This document shows positions 1 to 12,041 of a stretch of 64,000 nt of DNA, piece after piece; within the stretch, counting starts at the first letter, position 1, and each line of letters begins with the position of its first letter. The DNA is from Apostichopus japonicus (taxonomy: Eukaryota; Echinodermata; Holothuroidea; Aspidochirotida; Stichopodidae): NCBI RefSeq assembly GCF_037975245.1, contig NC_092582.1, positions 7,853,001 through 7,917,000 on the forward strand, written 5' to 3'. The notes under the pieces were generated by a model. It was given only the letters and a program-made list of their open reading frames with translations, did not search any database and was not told the origin of the DNA. The position numbers were made by a program, and so were the translations under genes.

Positions 1-528
1 ATGGCCGAGTGCCACATGCATTTGGATACCCACAGGGTTCGCCTGAAACGCGACCCTACATTCTTACCAAAGAAAAAGAAACTGGACTTCATACCAAGGG
101 ACATTTTTCTTTCCAAAAATGTCATCAGTCAGGGAAGACAGGCTATGGTGCACACACTGCACAGTTAGGGAACTATGGTACATTGAGGGAACTAAAGCGT
201 CATGTGCGTTATCACAGCTATTCATCCTCCCAGACGCACCCCACTAACCAGCGTCTAAGGAAACTGTCTCAAGATTGTTGGTGCAGCTGATTCAAACCCA
301 AGCTGCAAAGGGAGAAAGATTACGAGCACATGATCTTAGAGAGCAGGCGTCTTTCAAGGCTCTGTTCGCTGGGGTCCCTATGGAGCAGATGTTTTAAGAG
401 CGGCACCATGGAAGACTTGGTCAGCTTTTGTTGCTGCACACTTAACCAAAACCCTTGCGGCTTTTGGGCGTGCAGTGTTGGAAGTACCCTCGGGTAGGTC
501 CCACCCGTTGTACCTCCCACCATTTTAA
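1..528 (+). pseudogene. Decayed tyrosine recombinase of a DIRS/Ngaro-like retroelement (3' part)
   Basis: Conceptual translation with frame changes gives the C-terminal half of a tyrosine recombinase, the enzyme DIRS-type retroelements use to integrate. Frame 1 (about 1-165) reads a segment with RDPTFLP and RDIFLS. Frame 2 (from about 179) reads YIEGTKA, then ERLRAHDLREQASFKALFAG and GVPMEQM. Frame 1 resumes at 394 with LRAAPWKTWSAFVAAHL and stops at 526-528. HDLR fits the conserved H-x-x-R box, and the RAAPWK...F stretch fits the segment before the catalytic Tyr. That Tyr appears lost (AHL where HY is usual). There is an in-frame TAA at 245 and at least two frameshifts, so it is dead. The element continues left of the window. 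The family call rests on motif recall, not a search. Confidence 0.65.
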
Positions 529-1180
529 CAGTGCCACTCCGTGCAAATGTGGAGTGGGAGACAGGTAAGATTAGAGCGGAGTAAATTCCCCAAAACTTAC
601 TGGCTTGGGTATTTACGAGCGACGATACTTACCTGTCTCTCCCTCCACCACGCACAGGACCTATACACCTACACAACATACTTCAACTCAACAGCTGAGT
701 GTCACATGACAGACAACGCCGCTCTCAGTAGGAGCTTCGCAGATCATCGGAAGGACCCAATGTTTACAGGACCGGAGAAGTTCTATCATTCTAGCCTGCA
801 CCTCAGAACCGTTATGGTTTTACTGTTGTGCTTATATTTATCACACTTTGCAGCGACTTGTAGATATTGGATGTCACACATAATACCTCACTCACTCCAC
901 CTTCCTACCACTTGGTGAAGTTCTCTGACGATCAGAGGAGCTCACATCTTTCTTTGTTTTCATGACCAGCCCACCCTTCCCTACCCTAGTGTAAAGGTCG
1001 GACAAGCCCCTTGTTTCCTTGGGGTAGATCCGGAAGGAGGAGTAACTGGGTAGGGCCAAGGGAGCGAGGGCGCAGTGCTAAATTGTTCCAATGTGTAATA
1101 AGTTAGATTGGAAATTGCAAATGTGGGTGGGAGACAGGTAATTATTGTCGCTCATAAATCCCCACAGACCAGTTAGTTTT
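529..1180 (+). mobile_element. 3' non-coding tail of the DIRS/Ngaro-like element, with split direct repeats
   Basis: A roughly 24-bp word (GCAAATGTGG followed by GGGAGACAGGTA) occurs at 543-567 and again at 1117-1140, the second with a short deletion. Both are followed by similar CCCCA(A/C)A...ACT(G/A)G stretches. Split direct repeats at the 3' end are typical of Ngaro/DIRS-type elements, so the element may end near 1180. No coding potential was recognised between the repeats. Confidence 0.45.
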
Positions 1181-1371
1181 TGGGAATTACTAAAAGAATA
1201 AACAATGCATTCACCTCTCTAGACTAAGTGTACTTAATGGCATGTGGCCTTAGGTTTAATGTATTCTGATGCAAATGTTGGTTAGTATTATGCTATCTCA
1301 ACTAATGATTTACATTGTTAAATCCATTCCAGGGCAAATCTTTAAGGATTTTCTTTGGTGACACTCTGGGA

Positions 1372-1458
1372 TGTACGCTGTAGGAGAGATGTGTAGGTCG
1401 GTGAATAGAACAGCCATATATGTACACTGTAGGAGAGATGTGTAGGTTGGTGAAGAGA
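1372..1458. repeat. Two-copy tandem repeat (about 48-bp period)
   Basis: TGTAGGAGAGATGTGTAGGT followed by (C/T)GGTGAA(T/G)AGAA occurs at about 1379-1411 and 1427-1460. The rest of 1185-1690 shows nothing recognisable. Confidence 0.7.
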
Positions 1459-1689
1459 ATACCAGCTTTTGGTGTTACAGCCATGTATTATTTTCCTCAA
1501 TTTGGGGGTAAGCCCTAATTAAAGTTATAGTGCGATTTGAATTTGTTGAAAACATATCGAGCCATTAGTCACAGTAGACATTGGTTGTTTGAACAGAAGT
1601 TTGCTCGTCTCAGACTACCATAGAAAATTTGCCCTGCATTCAGATGCAGTGATGAGCTCTGTACAGCTGTGCCATACATGTTCTCAATA

Positions 1690-1808
1690 ATTGTTAATTA
1701 AAATAAAACAAAACTGTTATCCATGTAAGAGCCTGTGTAAGAGAGTGTGTAAAAGCATGGAGCTATAAACAGAAGTAAGTGGGCCTGACATTTTATTGTT
1801 AATTAAAA
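1690..1808 (-). mobile_element. Short SINE-like element, hairpin family (truncated copy) with 14-bp TSD
   Basis: The 14-bp direct repeat ATTGTTAATTAAAA at 1690-1703 and 1795-1808 flanks about 91 bp. That insert shares AATAAAA...ACTGTTA, GAGCCTGTGTA, GTGTAAAAG and AAGTAAGT(T/G)GGCCTGAC with the elements at 17498 and 41443. The internal inverted arm of the other copies is missing here. Orientation takes the A-rich end as the complement of a 3' tail. Confidence 0.65.
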
Positions 1809-3993
1809 ACAACTTTTAGGGGTAACTTTAAATTTTAGTTTGGATATATAAATACAATTATGTCTGATGTTGAATGATCAGTGCTAAACTCCAATTACTA
1901 ATGAAGGTTATTACAATAGCAGATAGCGGGTACATGATCATGTATGTTCAATGTGATATTAAAGCTTGGGATTATAATCTCAATTAGCAAGGAATCACAA
2001 TAAGTCCACTGGCTTTCTGGTTCATTTTTGTTTTACTCGTTTTGTTTGTTAAACATTTTGTTCTTGTACTTGGCCGTAGCATGCAGAAAAATAGTGATAT
2101 CAAACTGTAATGAAAAAGCAAACATGAAACACTACTGATATGAAACAAGAAAAAGAGTGATTAATAATAAACTTCCCCAACTGCTGCTGCGAGCTTGTCG
2201 AGGAGACCGGAGACTCTCAAAGAACCAAAATGATTAAACCCGTAGTTGATTGAGCCGATGATACATCTTAAGAGAGAAAGAGAAATATTACGCAGAAAAA
2301 ATTGTCACAAACAGTGGAATGATGGGTTGACCATATTTTTGTTGTGATGGATGGAGGTAATTGTTAACAGTGCTGGGAGTGCATATGTTACTATAGCAGC
2401 TTTAAATGGCAAAGGTGGGCAAAGACTGTAGATGAAGGATTAATTTTGTTCCGTCTGTGGCGAGGGTTCTGAACGGTTGACTGTTTGGTAATATGAGAGT
2501 TCGATTCAAACTACATATTACAGCCAGAATTCAGAATGTAACATTGGCTAATCTTTTTCATCTGCCCACATTTGAATTAAGTTTCACTATTCCTGATAAT
2601 TACCAGGTCAAAGGTCAATATTATCAGGTACTGTACCTGATAGATCTTTCCTTTCCCGGTGACAATGTTTTTATCATCAGATTGAAACAAGAAAAAAAAA
2701 GGAGGGGTTGGGAGGGGGGGGGAAGGCATGGAAACAGTTTCAAATGACAAGCATAGATATGATACAACTTATTATTGTGTGGGGTGTGTGTGTATTGAAT
2801 GCAATGACATAATGGACTATGCGGTCTCATTTTTCAAATGTATTCCATTTTCTTTAGTTATTAATTTACTTGTAAATAATAAAAGGTGATATGGGATGAC
2901 AAACTTTTAGAATTTCTTCTGTAATTGTACATGACACCAACAAATTCTCCAAAGATTCCTTTTTTTTTTTTGTGCTCTGACACATAATTGAACATATTTT
3001 GCTGCAAATATCCGAACAGATTAAAACAAGGATTTGTGGAGCATCGGTTAACAAAGAGATAATTTTCACTCTTAAGTTCGGCTTCTGATCATCCATACTG
3101 TAGTTACAGTGTATATTGCTCAAATAACTAATACTTAATTATTTCTATGAAAATCTGCACCATTAAAGAGACATAATCACATGCATGTACTGTAGTGTTA
3201 GCTTGCAGAACTTATAATTGAATTTGCGAGTAATTAGTCAATTATTTTTATTTTCATTCACAAGCAGCGCCCGCCGAATGACTTCCAAAGTTTTAGTTGA
3301 TTAGGACATATATTACTACCATTAAGAACTCACATGAAGCGAGTTACCAGTGAAATTTACCGTAGCCTGCATGGTGTATACGTTACAGCTGTAAAAAGAA
3401 AGTTAAAGTACCGTATGTCTAAATATATTCACATAGTTTCATGGCGAGGATATATGCTAGCCGGGTCGATTTGATACATCCCTCCCGGAGAATGCGAGAG
3501 GCAGGAATGCCATCCACCTGGTGGGATGTAAATCAGATTATCGAAACGACGGCAATAGATGCAATAAAGACCGATATTATACTTTGGTAGGTGATTAACA
3601 AACTACCGTTATACGGGCTAGCTATAAAACTGTGACGATAAATAGATTACCTTTAAACCGGGATGCAGTCGTATTGTACTACTTCTCTCATTCTCTCTCC
3701 ACCTCTCGCATCCTTGTCGATAATAGCTAGCATTTTGAGCTCTCATTAGGAGTAAACAGTACTTTATAGTAGTCATAACATTTTCGTTATTAATTTTCAT
3801 TGTCTTTATTATCATTAAACCGGTTCTATTTTAAAAGCGACTTTTGTGTTCCGTGGAATTTTTGTCGACCGGACTCGTTCTTGGGGGATCACGATAAATA
3901 AAGCGTTCCGTGTTTTTTTTTTTTGTCGACTAAAAGGAAATTTTCCTGTTGGATGAGACACGTCTGTTTATTCATGGTCTAGTCTTTTAGAGA
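1809..3993. other. Non-coding stretch, no gene recognised
   Basis: AT-rich sequence with only short, unconvincing ORFs on both strands. It contains a perfect DR1-type hexamer pair at 2605-2617 and G-runs near 2700-2725. Around 2440-2520 a sequence vaguely resembles a tRNA B-box (GTTCGATTCAA), but no cloverleaf can be drawn. Confidence 0.5.
2605..2617. promoter_or_regulatory. Perfect DR1 nuclear-receptor half-site pair
   Basis: AGGTCA-A-AGGTCA, the consensus bound by RXR/HNF4-type receptors. It is isolated here, with no nearby gene start, so function is unproven. Confidence 0.3.
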
Positions 3994-4102
3994 ATGTCAT
4001 TTGCTCCTAGTGATGTTATGATGATGCGGAGGCAGGACAGTAGTAAACAGTACAACAGGAACAGAAAGAAACACGCTTCCACTCTTTGCTTTATACCTAA
4101 AG
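3994..4102 (+). CDS. Possible first coding exon, unidentified
   Basis: An ATG-initiated stretch encodes 36 residues rich in basic and polar residues (MSFAPSDVMMMRRQ..., then NRNRKKH) and runs into a good donor (CTAAAG|GTAAGA at 4103), ending in phase 1. The composition resembles a disordered N-terminus. No continuation exon was recognised. Phase 1 would fit stomatin exon 2 at 28201, but that is 24 kb away and nothing else supports the link. The donor region is duplicated immediately downstream. It may equally be chance. Confidence 0.15.
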
Positions 4103-4256
4103 GTAAGATGATGTATGTGAATTGTTCCATCAGAGATTTTATATCGGACCTTTGCGGGTTAAGGGGGGGGAGGGGTAGACTCTTTGCTTTATACCTAAAG
4201 GTAAGATGATGGATGTGAATGTTCCATCAGAGATTTTATATCAGACCTTGGTTGGG
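4081..4256. repeat. Tandem duplication (about 96-bp unit) that copies a splice-donor-like site
   Basis: ACTCTTTGCTTTATACCTAA-AGGTAAGATGATG through TTTTATATC(G/A)GACCTT appears at 4081-4160 and again from about 4177 to 4250, separated by a G-rich run. Confidence 0.85.
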
Positions 4257-5593
4257 GGGAGAGGGGGGGGGAAGAGGGGTAGATTTGATCAATCTTATCT
4301 GGCACCACCCCTTAATTCTCTCCCCTGGAAATTAAAAAGCACCAAAAAATTTGTTAAACAAGTGGTAAGAAACCTATTTTGAAGGTATTTTCCTTCAGAT
4401 ATTTTGACAACTTTAGGAATTCATCCCTGCAGGATAAAGGTAACCCTCACCCTCTGACCATCCCCCCCCGACCCCAGGACCTTTGTTAACCAATTAACAT
4501 ACAGCATTTGGAAGAGAAGCTGATCCTCTTGATCAACGATATTGGGAGATGTTATTTGAAAATTTCATTATTTACAGCTTTGAAAATATAGTTACTTTAA
4601 GGCATATTTTATGCATCGTGATATGTAAATAAATGTTGATATCTCATCTTCATAATCTCTGTAACCGGAGTCCATTTAAAAGACTCAATGATCATCAGTA
4701 TAATTCCCAAAGTTTGGAATATTAAAGTTGTTAAACATTTGTTTTCAAATGTTTTCAAAAATAAGTAGTTAAGTATACAGTAAGTAGTTAAGTATACAGT
4801 ATGACCGAACTTGTTACTGGACTTTGAGGGAGGTGTAAATAACTTAGTAACAGCTCAATTATAAGGAGGATGTTGTTAGGTTGGCTATAAAATGCAGCTT
4901 GCTAAAGTCTGAGCAGGCTCAAGAGTGACTATGTTTATTTAATTAATCAGCATATTCAGAAGCAGTACTGATGAACTTTTAATGATTCCACTGGTTAGAA
5001 AGTTTGAAGTAGGTCAAAGACTTCAAGCAGCTAGCTCATGCCATATAAATACACTGTAACAGGGAATGTAAATCACTAATTTACTTCTCTCCCTGCCCAC
5101 CTGTCTCCCCACAACCTCAGCACTCTCCAGTCTACTGTGCCTATAGAGTAAACTGGTAACCTTTCTTAACATTGTGCGCCCTCTGTGACTGACCCCTGCC
5201 AGTCAATGACCTCCCCTTCTCAGTCCTCCATCCATAGTGTTTAGAGGTGCATGTGTAACTTTATGCCTAGTCTAATTTGTACAAGAAAAGTCTGGGTAGA
5301 ATCATATTATTATGCAAATTAAAAACATGTTGGCTATAATCATGAAAAATAATTGAATCTGATAGTAATTAATGCACTATATAGAAATACATTCAAAGTG
5401 AATTGCGATTAACAAATAAGATGCAATATTACTAACAGCAAGGAGCGATATGTCAGTATAGTTACAAGCAATATTACACAGAAATACAATATAATATTGC
5501 ATCTCAGTTTTATCCAGAAACATCAATTTCCCATCATGCTGTTTGGTGGAATGAATGTTACAAGATGTTGCATATAAATACATAACATATATA
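4257..5593. other. Non-coding stretch
   Basis: No gene recognised. It holds G-runs at 4256-4280, a C-rich segment at 4460-4475, a two-copy 19-bp tandem repeat at 4763-4800 (AAGTAGTTAAGTATACAGT), and a pyrimidine-rich block at 5085-5230. Confidence 0.5.
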
Positions 5594-5873
5594 TTAAAAC
5601 GTTAAATCTGTAGCAAAATATTTCAAGCGATATCACAGCTCTTCTTCAGTTGCAGGAATGAGATGAAAAATTAAAGAAGCAACCGGTAATGGAAAATAAT
5701 TATACGCCTCAATTCACACAACAATGGGCTCAACAGAGATCTCTCTTCATGAGTATCCATGCAAAGTTAAATCCGAATAAGGTCAAGTTTCTTTCATTTT
5801 TTCATCTCATTCCTGCAACTGAAGAAGAGCTGTGATAACGCTCGAAATATTTGTTACAGATTTAACGTTTTAA
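5594..5873. mobile_element. Foldback (MITE-like) element with about 75-bp inverted arms and TTAA ends
   Basis: Arms at 5594-5669 and 5798-5873 are near-perfect reverse complements: TTAAAACGTTAAATCTGTA, then ATATTTC(A/G)AGCG and CAGCTCTTCTTCAGTTGCAG. Both ends read TTAA(AACG), compatible with a TTAA-targeting DNA transposon. The 128-bp loop has no ORF. Confidence 0.8.
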
Positions 5874-5902
5874 GCAATGAAGTTGGAATTTTTCTCTTTT
5901 AG

Positions 5903-5952
<50 letters not shown>

Positions 5953-5972
5953 TTATATATATATTGGTTTGA
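5903..5972. repeat. (TA)n microsatellite
   Basis: Alternating AT with a few C/G interruptions, adjacent to the foldback element. Confidence 0.95.
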
Positions 5973-6597
5973 AATGTTAGTATACTGTCCACCAGCCATT
6001 AGAATCTTTAGCTCAGATTGTATAAATCTTATCTGTTTGTTCAGTCCACACAGAAGTATATTAATAGGCCTAATCCACATCAGCGACCATTTGTTTCCTT
6101 GGGACTGCATGGCTGAAGTAAATATACCCTAAAGATTTTATAGGTATGTTGGACACATCAGATCATCCAAAAGGAATGCCAATCTAGCTGTGAGAGTTGC
6201 TTCAATGATAACATGCTAGTCTGGTATTATGGCTATAAAGTACTGCTGTGCAATACCCTTTATTTCTTAGTTCAGGTTCCATTCATCGTTTCAGTTGGCT
6301 CATACACTCCAACCTTGAAGATCTCATAATTTTAATTTAAGGCAAAGCGAATTGTTGTCGCTATGATTATCCATACCATATCATTATTAAAATTTATATT
6401 TGATGTGAAATATTCCTTGTTCACAACATGACAGTATTCACATATTTGAATGTTAAGCCAGCTCCCTTCTTCATTTCAAATATGAAGCATTGCATAAGGT
6501 GAAAGGTCGGCACAACGGTCTGCAGCCTGTGAGCAATTCAGTGTTCAAATTAACTTCTATACTGAATGTATGAGTTTCTGTAGTGTGCACTTATATA
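5973..6597. other. Non-coding stretch
   Basis: No gene, repeat or RNA recognised beyond short ORFs without supporting splice structure. Confidence 0.45.
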
Positions 6598-6989
6598 CAG
6601 TGGCAGAGCTAGGGGTATTGGTCAGGGGGGCGAGAATGGTCTGTAGGGGCGCTTTCGACACTATCTAGGCAGAGCGCCACCACAGGTTGGCGCGTAGCGT
6701 ACACAAATTTTTTGAATAAAGATACTCCCTAGAGCGCCGGAATTGACCCTTTCCGGGCCTTGCTAATTTGCAGATAAACGAAGAATAAATAGGTGTCATC
6801 GCCATTTTGTCAGAAAATTACACCAACAAAATGTGACAAATGTCAATAGGTATTTGAGAGCGCAATAAAAAGGTCAATAATCGCGAATAAGTAAAAAGTG
6901 GTAAAAAGCTGAAAAGGGCGCCAGCAGTCCATTTGAGTCCGTCAGGGGGGGCATCTGCTCCCTCTGACTGTATGAACGCTCCGCCACTG
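6598..6989 (-). mobile_element. Non-autonomous hAT-type element, copy 1
   Basis: The terminal inverted repeat CAGTGGC(A/G)GAGC...GCTCCGCCACTG is flanked by 8-bp direct repeats CTTATATA / CTTTTATA (one mismatch). Eight-bp duplications with CA(G)...TG ends are the hAT signature. The interior is the reverse complement of the element at 53246: shared words include GGGGTATTGGTC, TTTCGACACTATCTA, GCGCCACCACAGGTTGGCGC and CATTTGAGTCCGTCAGGG. No transposase is present. Confidence 0.85.
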
Positions 6990-8835
6990 CTTTTATACTA
7001 GTCCGAACATTGGACATGTAACAAATGAGGTCCAACGTAATGTTTTTTCAGCTAGACTAATTTAGTAGCCTATCTATAGTGCCAGCGATAAATAATTTAG
7101 ACTACAGGTGGTATGGCAAGTTTAGCTATAGAACCATGCACTTCTCTGACATATTGATTGACCATTACCAACATTCAAACACACTATAGAATTTACAACT
7201 GCACCAATGTGTTTCAAGGTTCCTAACGTAAAATCATAAATGGTAACAATATACCACCATTGTTTGATTTTCTGTCAAACATTGGCAGGCATTCGTCTTA
7301 TGGAAATGATACTGCCCTACAGTGCATATATTCCATGCATGGTTTATTTACTGCGTTTTATTTACTGCATTTGACTGGTCATAAAAGTGCACATTTTATG
7401 TACTGCCATGAAGGAATTGTAAAAGTGCACAATTTACGATATCCTATTACCACAGTTTGTGGGCGTGTGTTGCTTTCAGAGTTAACTGTCACTTTTTATG
7501 GTTTAATGTACAGTACACCTTTTATCGGATCTTTAGTTCTTTGTTTTAATAGAACTGTTTAAATAGGATTTTGGTGCAATTTATCAAAAGCTATATTTAT
7601 TTTTTAGATTATTAAGAAGTTTCTGATCAATAAAAGAAACTTCCACTTTGCCTATAATATGTTTGATCGATAGTACCATTTGGACAGATGCCAAGATACT
7701 TTTGGAGAAAGTTGGTACTTTATACGTGAGAAATTGTAAGGGCTACGATGCAGATCTTCTGCGATTTATTAATCTCCCGCTGACCACAGCAGTCATAAAT
7801 TTAAGACATAAATTGCTTCTTGTAAAATATAGAACGTTCAACAAAATAGGAATTTGTGTAGATGCAGTCTGGTTTTCAGAGTTAATTTCATTTCTCAAGA
7901 AAGTGGCAATTTAAACTGTACTTGGATGAAAGAACAAACAATTAAAGTTTATAATACCAACAATTGGTGTCTTTAATTCTTACCTCAAACTATAAGGTTT
8001 TTTGTTGTTTCAACCTACATGCACCAGGTGGGGGGGGGGGGGATGTTCAGTTTTCATTCTCAAAATTCAAAAGTATTTACTAGCACAACCTTACTTATAG
8101 TCCTAATCATAGACTAAATATGTCTAAATTTACACCATAGAATTAAACTAATATGCACCATTTGATGTCTAAATTTAACTTTGAATTTTTTTTAAATTTC
8201 TGTTAAAACCACCCCACAGCCACACATAACTCTTCTTATGAATTTACCACCCCTCCATAATAGTTTCATGCCCCTACCAAATCTAATCTTGGAAAAATTT
8301 AAAAATTTTCCCAACCCCACCCCTACCCCCTATCCCCTCCCCTTTGAAATTCCCGGCTCCATGTCTTGTCTTGACTGGATTATCTCTGATTAACTGCAAC
8401 ATTACTTAGATACGGCGATGTATACCATTAACGTGTGATACATTTGCTTTGGATCGCTGATATTTTCTTATTGCAATATTACTGAACCCTGTTTGACTAC
8501 CAGCATCAATGTGCCAAGTACTGTATGCTCAAGTTATAAACTCCATCTTCACCTTCATGTTTATATGGCACCGTTAAGTCATGTATCCCGCCTTCAATCT
8601 GATAATTCTTTTGACCAGCCAGATCAGTGCACAGAAAGCATTAAATACTCTTGCAGGCTGATTCTACCATTGTCATAATCCATTCTGTCAAAATCATTAA
8701 ATATACACAACTTCACTAAATCATTTGCTGCAAACTTTATGCATTCAACACCATGATCATTCTACATTCTTATTTTGGGAATGAATCATAGAGTAAAGTG
8801 TTAATGTCATGAAATGTTGTCAGTCTTATTGTCTA
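6990..8835. other. Non-coding stretch
   Basis: No gene recognised. ORFs of 100 codons (7260-7562) and 88 codons (7648-7914) have no recognisable domain, splice context or codon signature. A G-run lies at 8030-8042 and a C-rich tract at 8310-8345. Confidence 0.4.
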
Positions 8836-8967
8836 CTCCTCCTCCTCCTCCTCCTCCTCCTCCTCCTCCTCCTCCTCCTCCTCCTCCTCCTCCTCCTCCT
8901 CCTCCTCCTCCTCCTCCTCCTCCTCCTCCTCCTCCTCCTCCTCCTCCTCCTCCTCCTCCTCCTCCTT
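8836..8967. repeat. (TCC)n / (GGA)n trinucleotide microsatellite, about 43 units
   Basis: About 130 bp of uninterrupted CCT/TCC repeats. Long poly-Pro, poly-Gly and poly-Glu ORFs read across it are artefacts. Confidence 0.98.
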
Positions 8968-9790
8968 TAATTCCTTCTTTTTTCTTTGGTGTGAGCAAGG
9001 ACGGCGGGCAACAAGAACTGCCACAAAACTTAACCATATTCCTTATGTCGTCTTTGACGTCAGTGAGTTTACGTATCATCAACCGATTCATCAGAGCAAA
9101 ATTATTATTTATTGAGAGGAAATTATAGAATTCAATGAATAGTACTTATTTAACTGGAATGATTTATCGTGGCAGGTTTCCAAGAAATTTAATTGAAGAG
9201 AAAAGAAACATTAATGACTTTTTTAAAAATTAAGAGATTTAAATTTGGCAATGCATGTTTTCTGTTACTTTTGAATCCAAAATATCAATATTTATTTCTT
9301 CTACAGTTACATAATCTACCATAATTCTGAATTCTGCCATGTTGTTAAATAATTTGTGGCATGTATGTAAACTTAAATGCAATAATATAGTACACTAAAA
9401 AGTATATACGTCCAAACCTAAAGTCTAAAGTCAAGGTTTACTCTCATCCAATGCTAACAAAATACTACCGATTCTAAGTCTGTAATATCTCTGTGGATTA
9501 ACTTCCTCTCTGATCTGATCTGTCTCCAACTTACATCTGCAACTTCCTTTTTACCCTAAATTATGTAGAAGGAAACATTTTAGCACTGTTGTTAGCATGT
9601 TAGCACACGTTGCCTCGTTGCTGTAACTAATGCATTAACAAATGTATATCATCAAGACTTAATGGCAGAAATAAACGAAACTCTCAAGATTTTCAAGTTT
9701 TACTTCAATCATTATTCCATATGAAACCTGGCCATTATAGTTAAACTAAGTATATTTGGATTTTGGTATATATATATATACATATATATA

Positions 9791-9836
<46 letters not shown>

Positions 9837-11500
9837 CGTACAGTGTCATAACTACATCTCATCTAAATCCATACTACAGTACTGTTTCGTCGCAGTAACA
9901 TTATTTTTAGTATTTATTGTAGACAAAAAATAATATGATATTAGCTTGCTGACTAGGCACTGTTTTTTTTAAATAAGTTTTGTATTTATTACATATTTAC
10001 ATATTCAAGTCACACATCAAAACTCAGAGAGCCCGGCATTTCAATCCTAGCATAGGATCTTCAGTGTTTCAAACTGCCACACATCAGGTTATATGACAGG
10101 CAGATTTCTAATACCTCTCAGAAACACAGATCAATTATTCCATTGAATTATCCCATCCCCCCCCCCCCCCCCCGATGAATGCAAAATATAATGACTGTTT
10201 CACAGTTGTAGACTGTATGATAATGAAGAAGCATCTTCTACCTTCTGTATAAATTGTAGCTTCATTTAATCCGTAGATCACTATATATGTCCTCAAACTG
10301 TTTTCATTCTTTCTTTTATACAAAAAAAAAGCAGTTTTACCTTGTTTTTCTTCTCAATTTGGGTACTGAGAGAGAGAGAGTCTCTATGTGACATTGTGTT
10401 GCATAATTCAAGATTGAAGGAAACAATATCTACAATTTAAGGTAGAATTCATACAGCAGAGCAGAGGAGAGAAGAGAAGTTTCTTCTGAGGTTAACGGGG
10501 AAAAACTGGAATTCGTATAAACCTGCTGAAAAAGCAATTTCAGGACTAATTGACTAAACCTAAAAATAATGAATTGTAAATAATTTATCAATAAGACTGA
10601 TTAATCCTTTTAATATGTTTCTCTTTAAAGATTGATATTTTTTGATTATTTATTTTCATTCTTTTCTTTTGGAGGGGGGGGCAGGGCGAGGGGAGGGGAG
10701 GTTGTTTATAATTTTCCTGGGTGTTGCATATGTTTCATTTGTTATTTGTTTATTAAACCTTTATTGACGATGCAATTGTTCTATATATGATATATTTCTG
10801 TGAGGTTTGTGGTTTATAAACTTCAGTCAGAATTCAGTCTAGCTTTAAATGTCGAATGTATCCCATAATATGAGCTTTTATTGAAGCTTTGAGAGCAAGA
10901 AATTGAAGAAAATGAAATAATGTTGAAAAATGAAGCAATTTAATTCATGAATTTAGAATGTAGTGACCAGGATTTGAATGAAGTCTTTAAATTGCTAATG
11001 AAACTTTATTTGGTTAAAATGATCAAGCCAGATGTCTTAAGTTTGAAGGATCGGAAAGAAGTAAAAAAGAAAAATTGTGCTTCTTTTAAAACACTTTTAA
11101 TTTTGGTGATAACAAGTTCTGCATTACTTAAACTTTGATGCGTTGAGTACTGTAAGGATTACAGGTTTGCCTATTGAGAAATAAAACTTATTTGTTTCAA
11201 GTTGTGAAGATAATAGTTCCCAATTTATCTTTTAAATTATCAGAAAGGAATTAAATGGAATCAGTAAGCATAAATAAAGGATTATTTCATCTTGGGAATG
11301 TTCTGTTTTCATAATTATATTTCTGTTTTTGTGAGTTTGGTCAAATGGAGGGTGCAAAGAATGATCGTGCAAAATAGTGCTACATTTTACAAGTGTTGTA
11401 AAAAAAAATTAAATAATATATATATAAATATTTAAATATCTATATAATGTACACAATTGTAATGTAGAAGTTTGTTGTTGTAAAAGCCTGTCTGTCAGAG
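8968..11500. other. Non-coding AT-rich stretch
   Basis: No gene recognised. It holds a (TA)n tract at 9768-9830, a C-run at 10157-10173, a short (GA)n at 10370-10381, and at 10040-10070 a fragment (TTTCAATCCTAGCA, then GGATCTTC) resembling the stem of the hairpin element at 17498. Confidence 0.45.
9768..9830. repeat. (TA)n microsatellite
   Basis: Alternating TA with rare C interruptions. Confidence 0.95.
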
Positions 11501-11517
11501 GAGGAGGAAGGGATGCG

Positions 11518-11550
11518 TGGGGGGGAGGGGTTGGGGCAGGGGGGTCGGGG
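11518..11550 (+). other. G-quadruplex-forming tract
   Basis: Six G-runs of at least four, separated by 1-2 nt loops (GGGG A GGGG TT GGGG CA GGGGGG TC GGGG). It matches the strict G4 pattern on the plus strand. Confidence 0.75.
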
Positions 11551-12012
11551 TAAGCCTGAAATCTTCCAGAGTGTTTTTACTGAGAAGTGTATGTGGTTGC
11601 ACCCCTGTACCAGATAAATTGGGAGTTCGGCAGCAGTCAATTGCCTTCACAGGCAAAATGGCCAATAATTTCTTCAAGGAAACAAATATTCTGAAATTAC
11701 AAATTTCCATATTTTCATATTCATGTTCCTCAAAATTCATGATCATTATAGTAATAAGAATCTACTTTATTTTAGTATATATGGGATTGGGTGCCGACAG
11801 GATAAATCGCAGACAAGATCTGGACGGAGAGGAATATTTGCGTGTAACGCTTTCCAACCGATGTCAAGTTTACAAAGTCGCTGGTCGTCTACGTGTAATA
11901 ATAGTATGTGTCTCGCTGCTTGCTACGACTGCACAAGCCTTGTCAGCGAAATAACAAACACACAGCTCTCTTTAAAATTGAACAAATCTTCCCACGTTGT
12001 GACGATGACAAC

Positions 12013-12041
12013 GATGATGATGATGATGATGATGATGATGC
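12013..12041. repeat. (ATG)n microsatellite
   Basis: About nine consecutive ATG/GAT units. Confidence 0.95.

Noticed and set aside
2440-2520. Possible tRNA or tRNA-derived SINE
   Set aside because: Only a B-box-like word; no A-box at the right spacing and no acceptor stem.
7260-7914. Two consecutive ORFs of 100 and 88 codons as a small gene
   Set aside because: No splice sites, homology or codon bias recognised; length is compatible with chance in AT-rich DNA.
8807-9128. Long poly-Pro / poly-Gly / poly-Glu ORFs
   Set aside because: All are readings of one (TCC)n microsatellite in different frames; no splice or start context.
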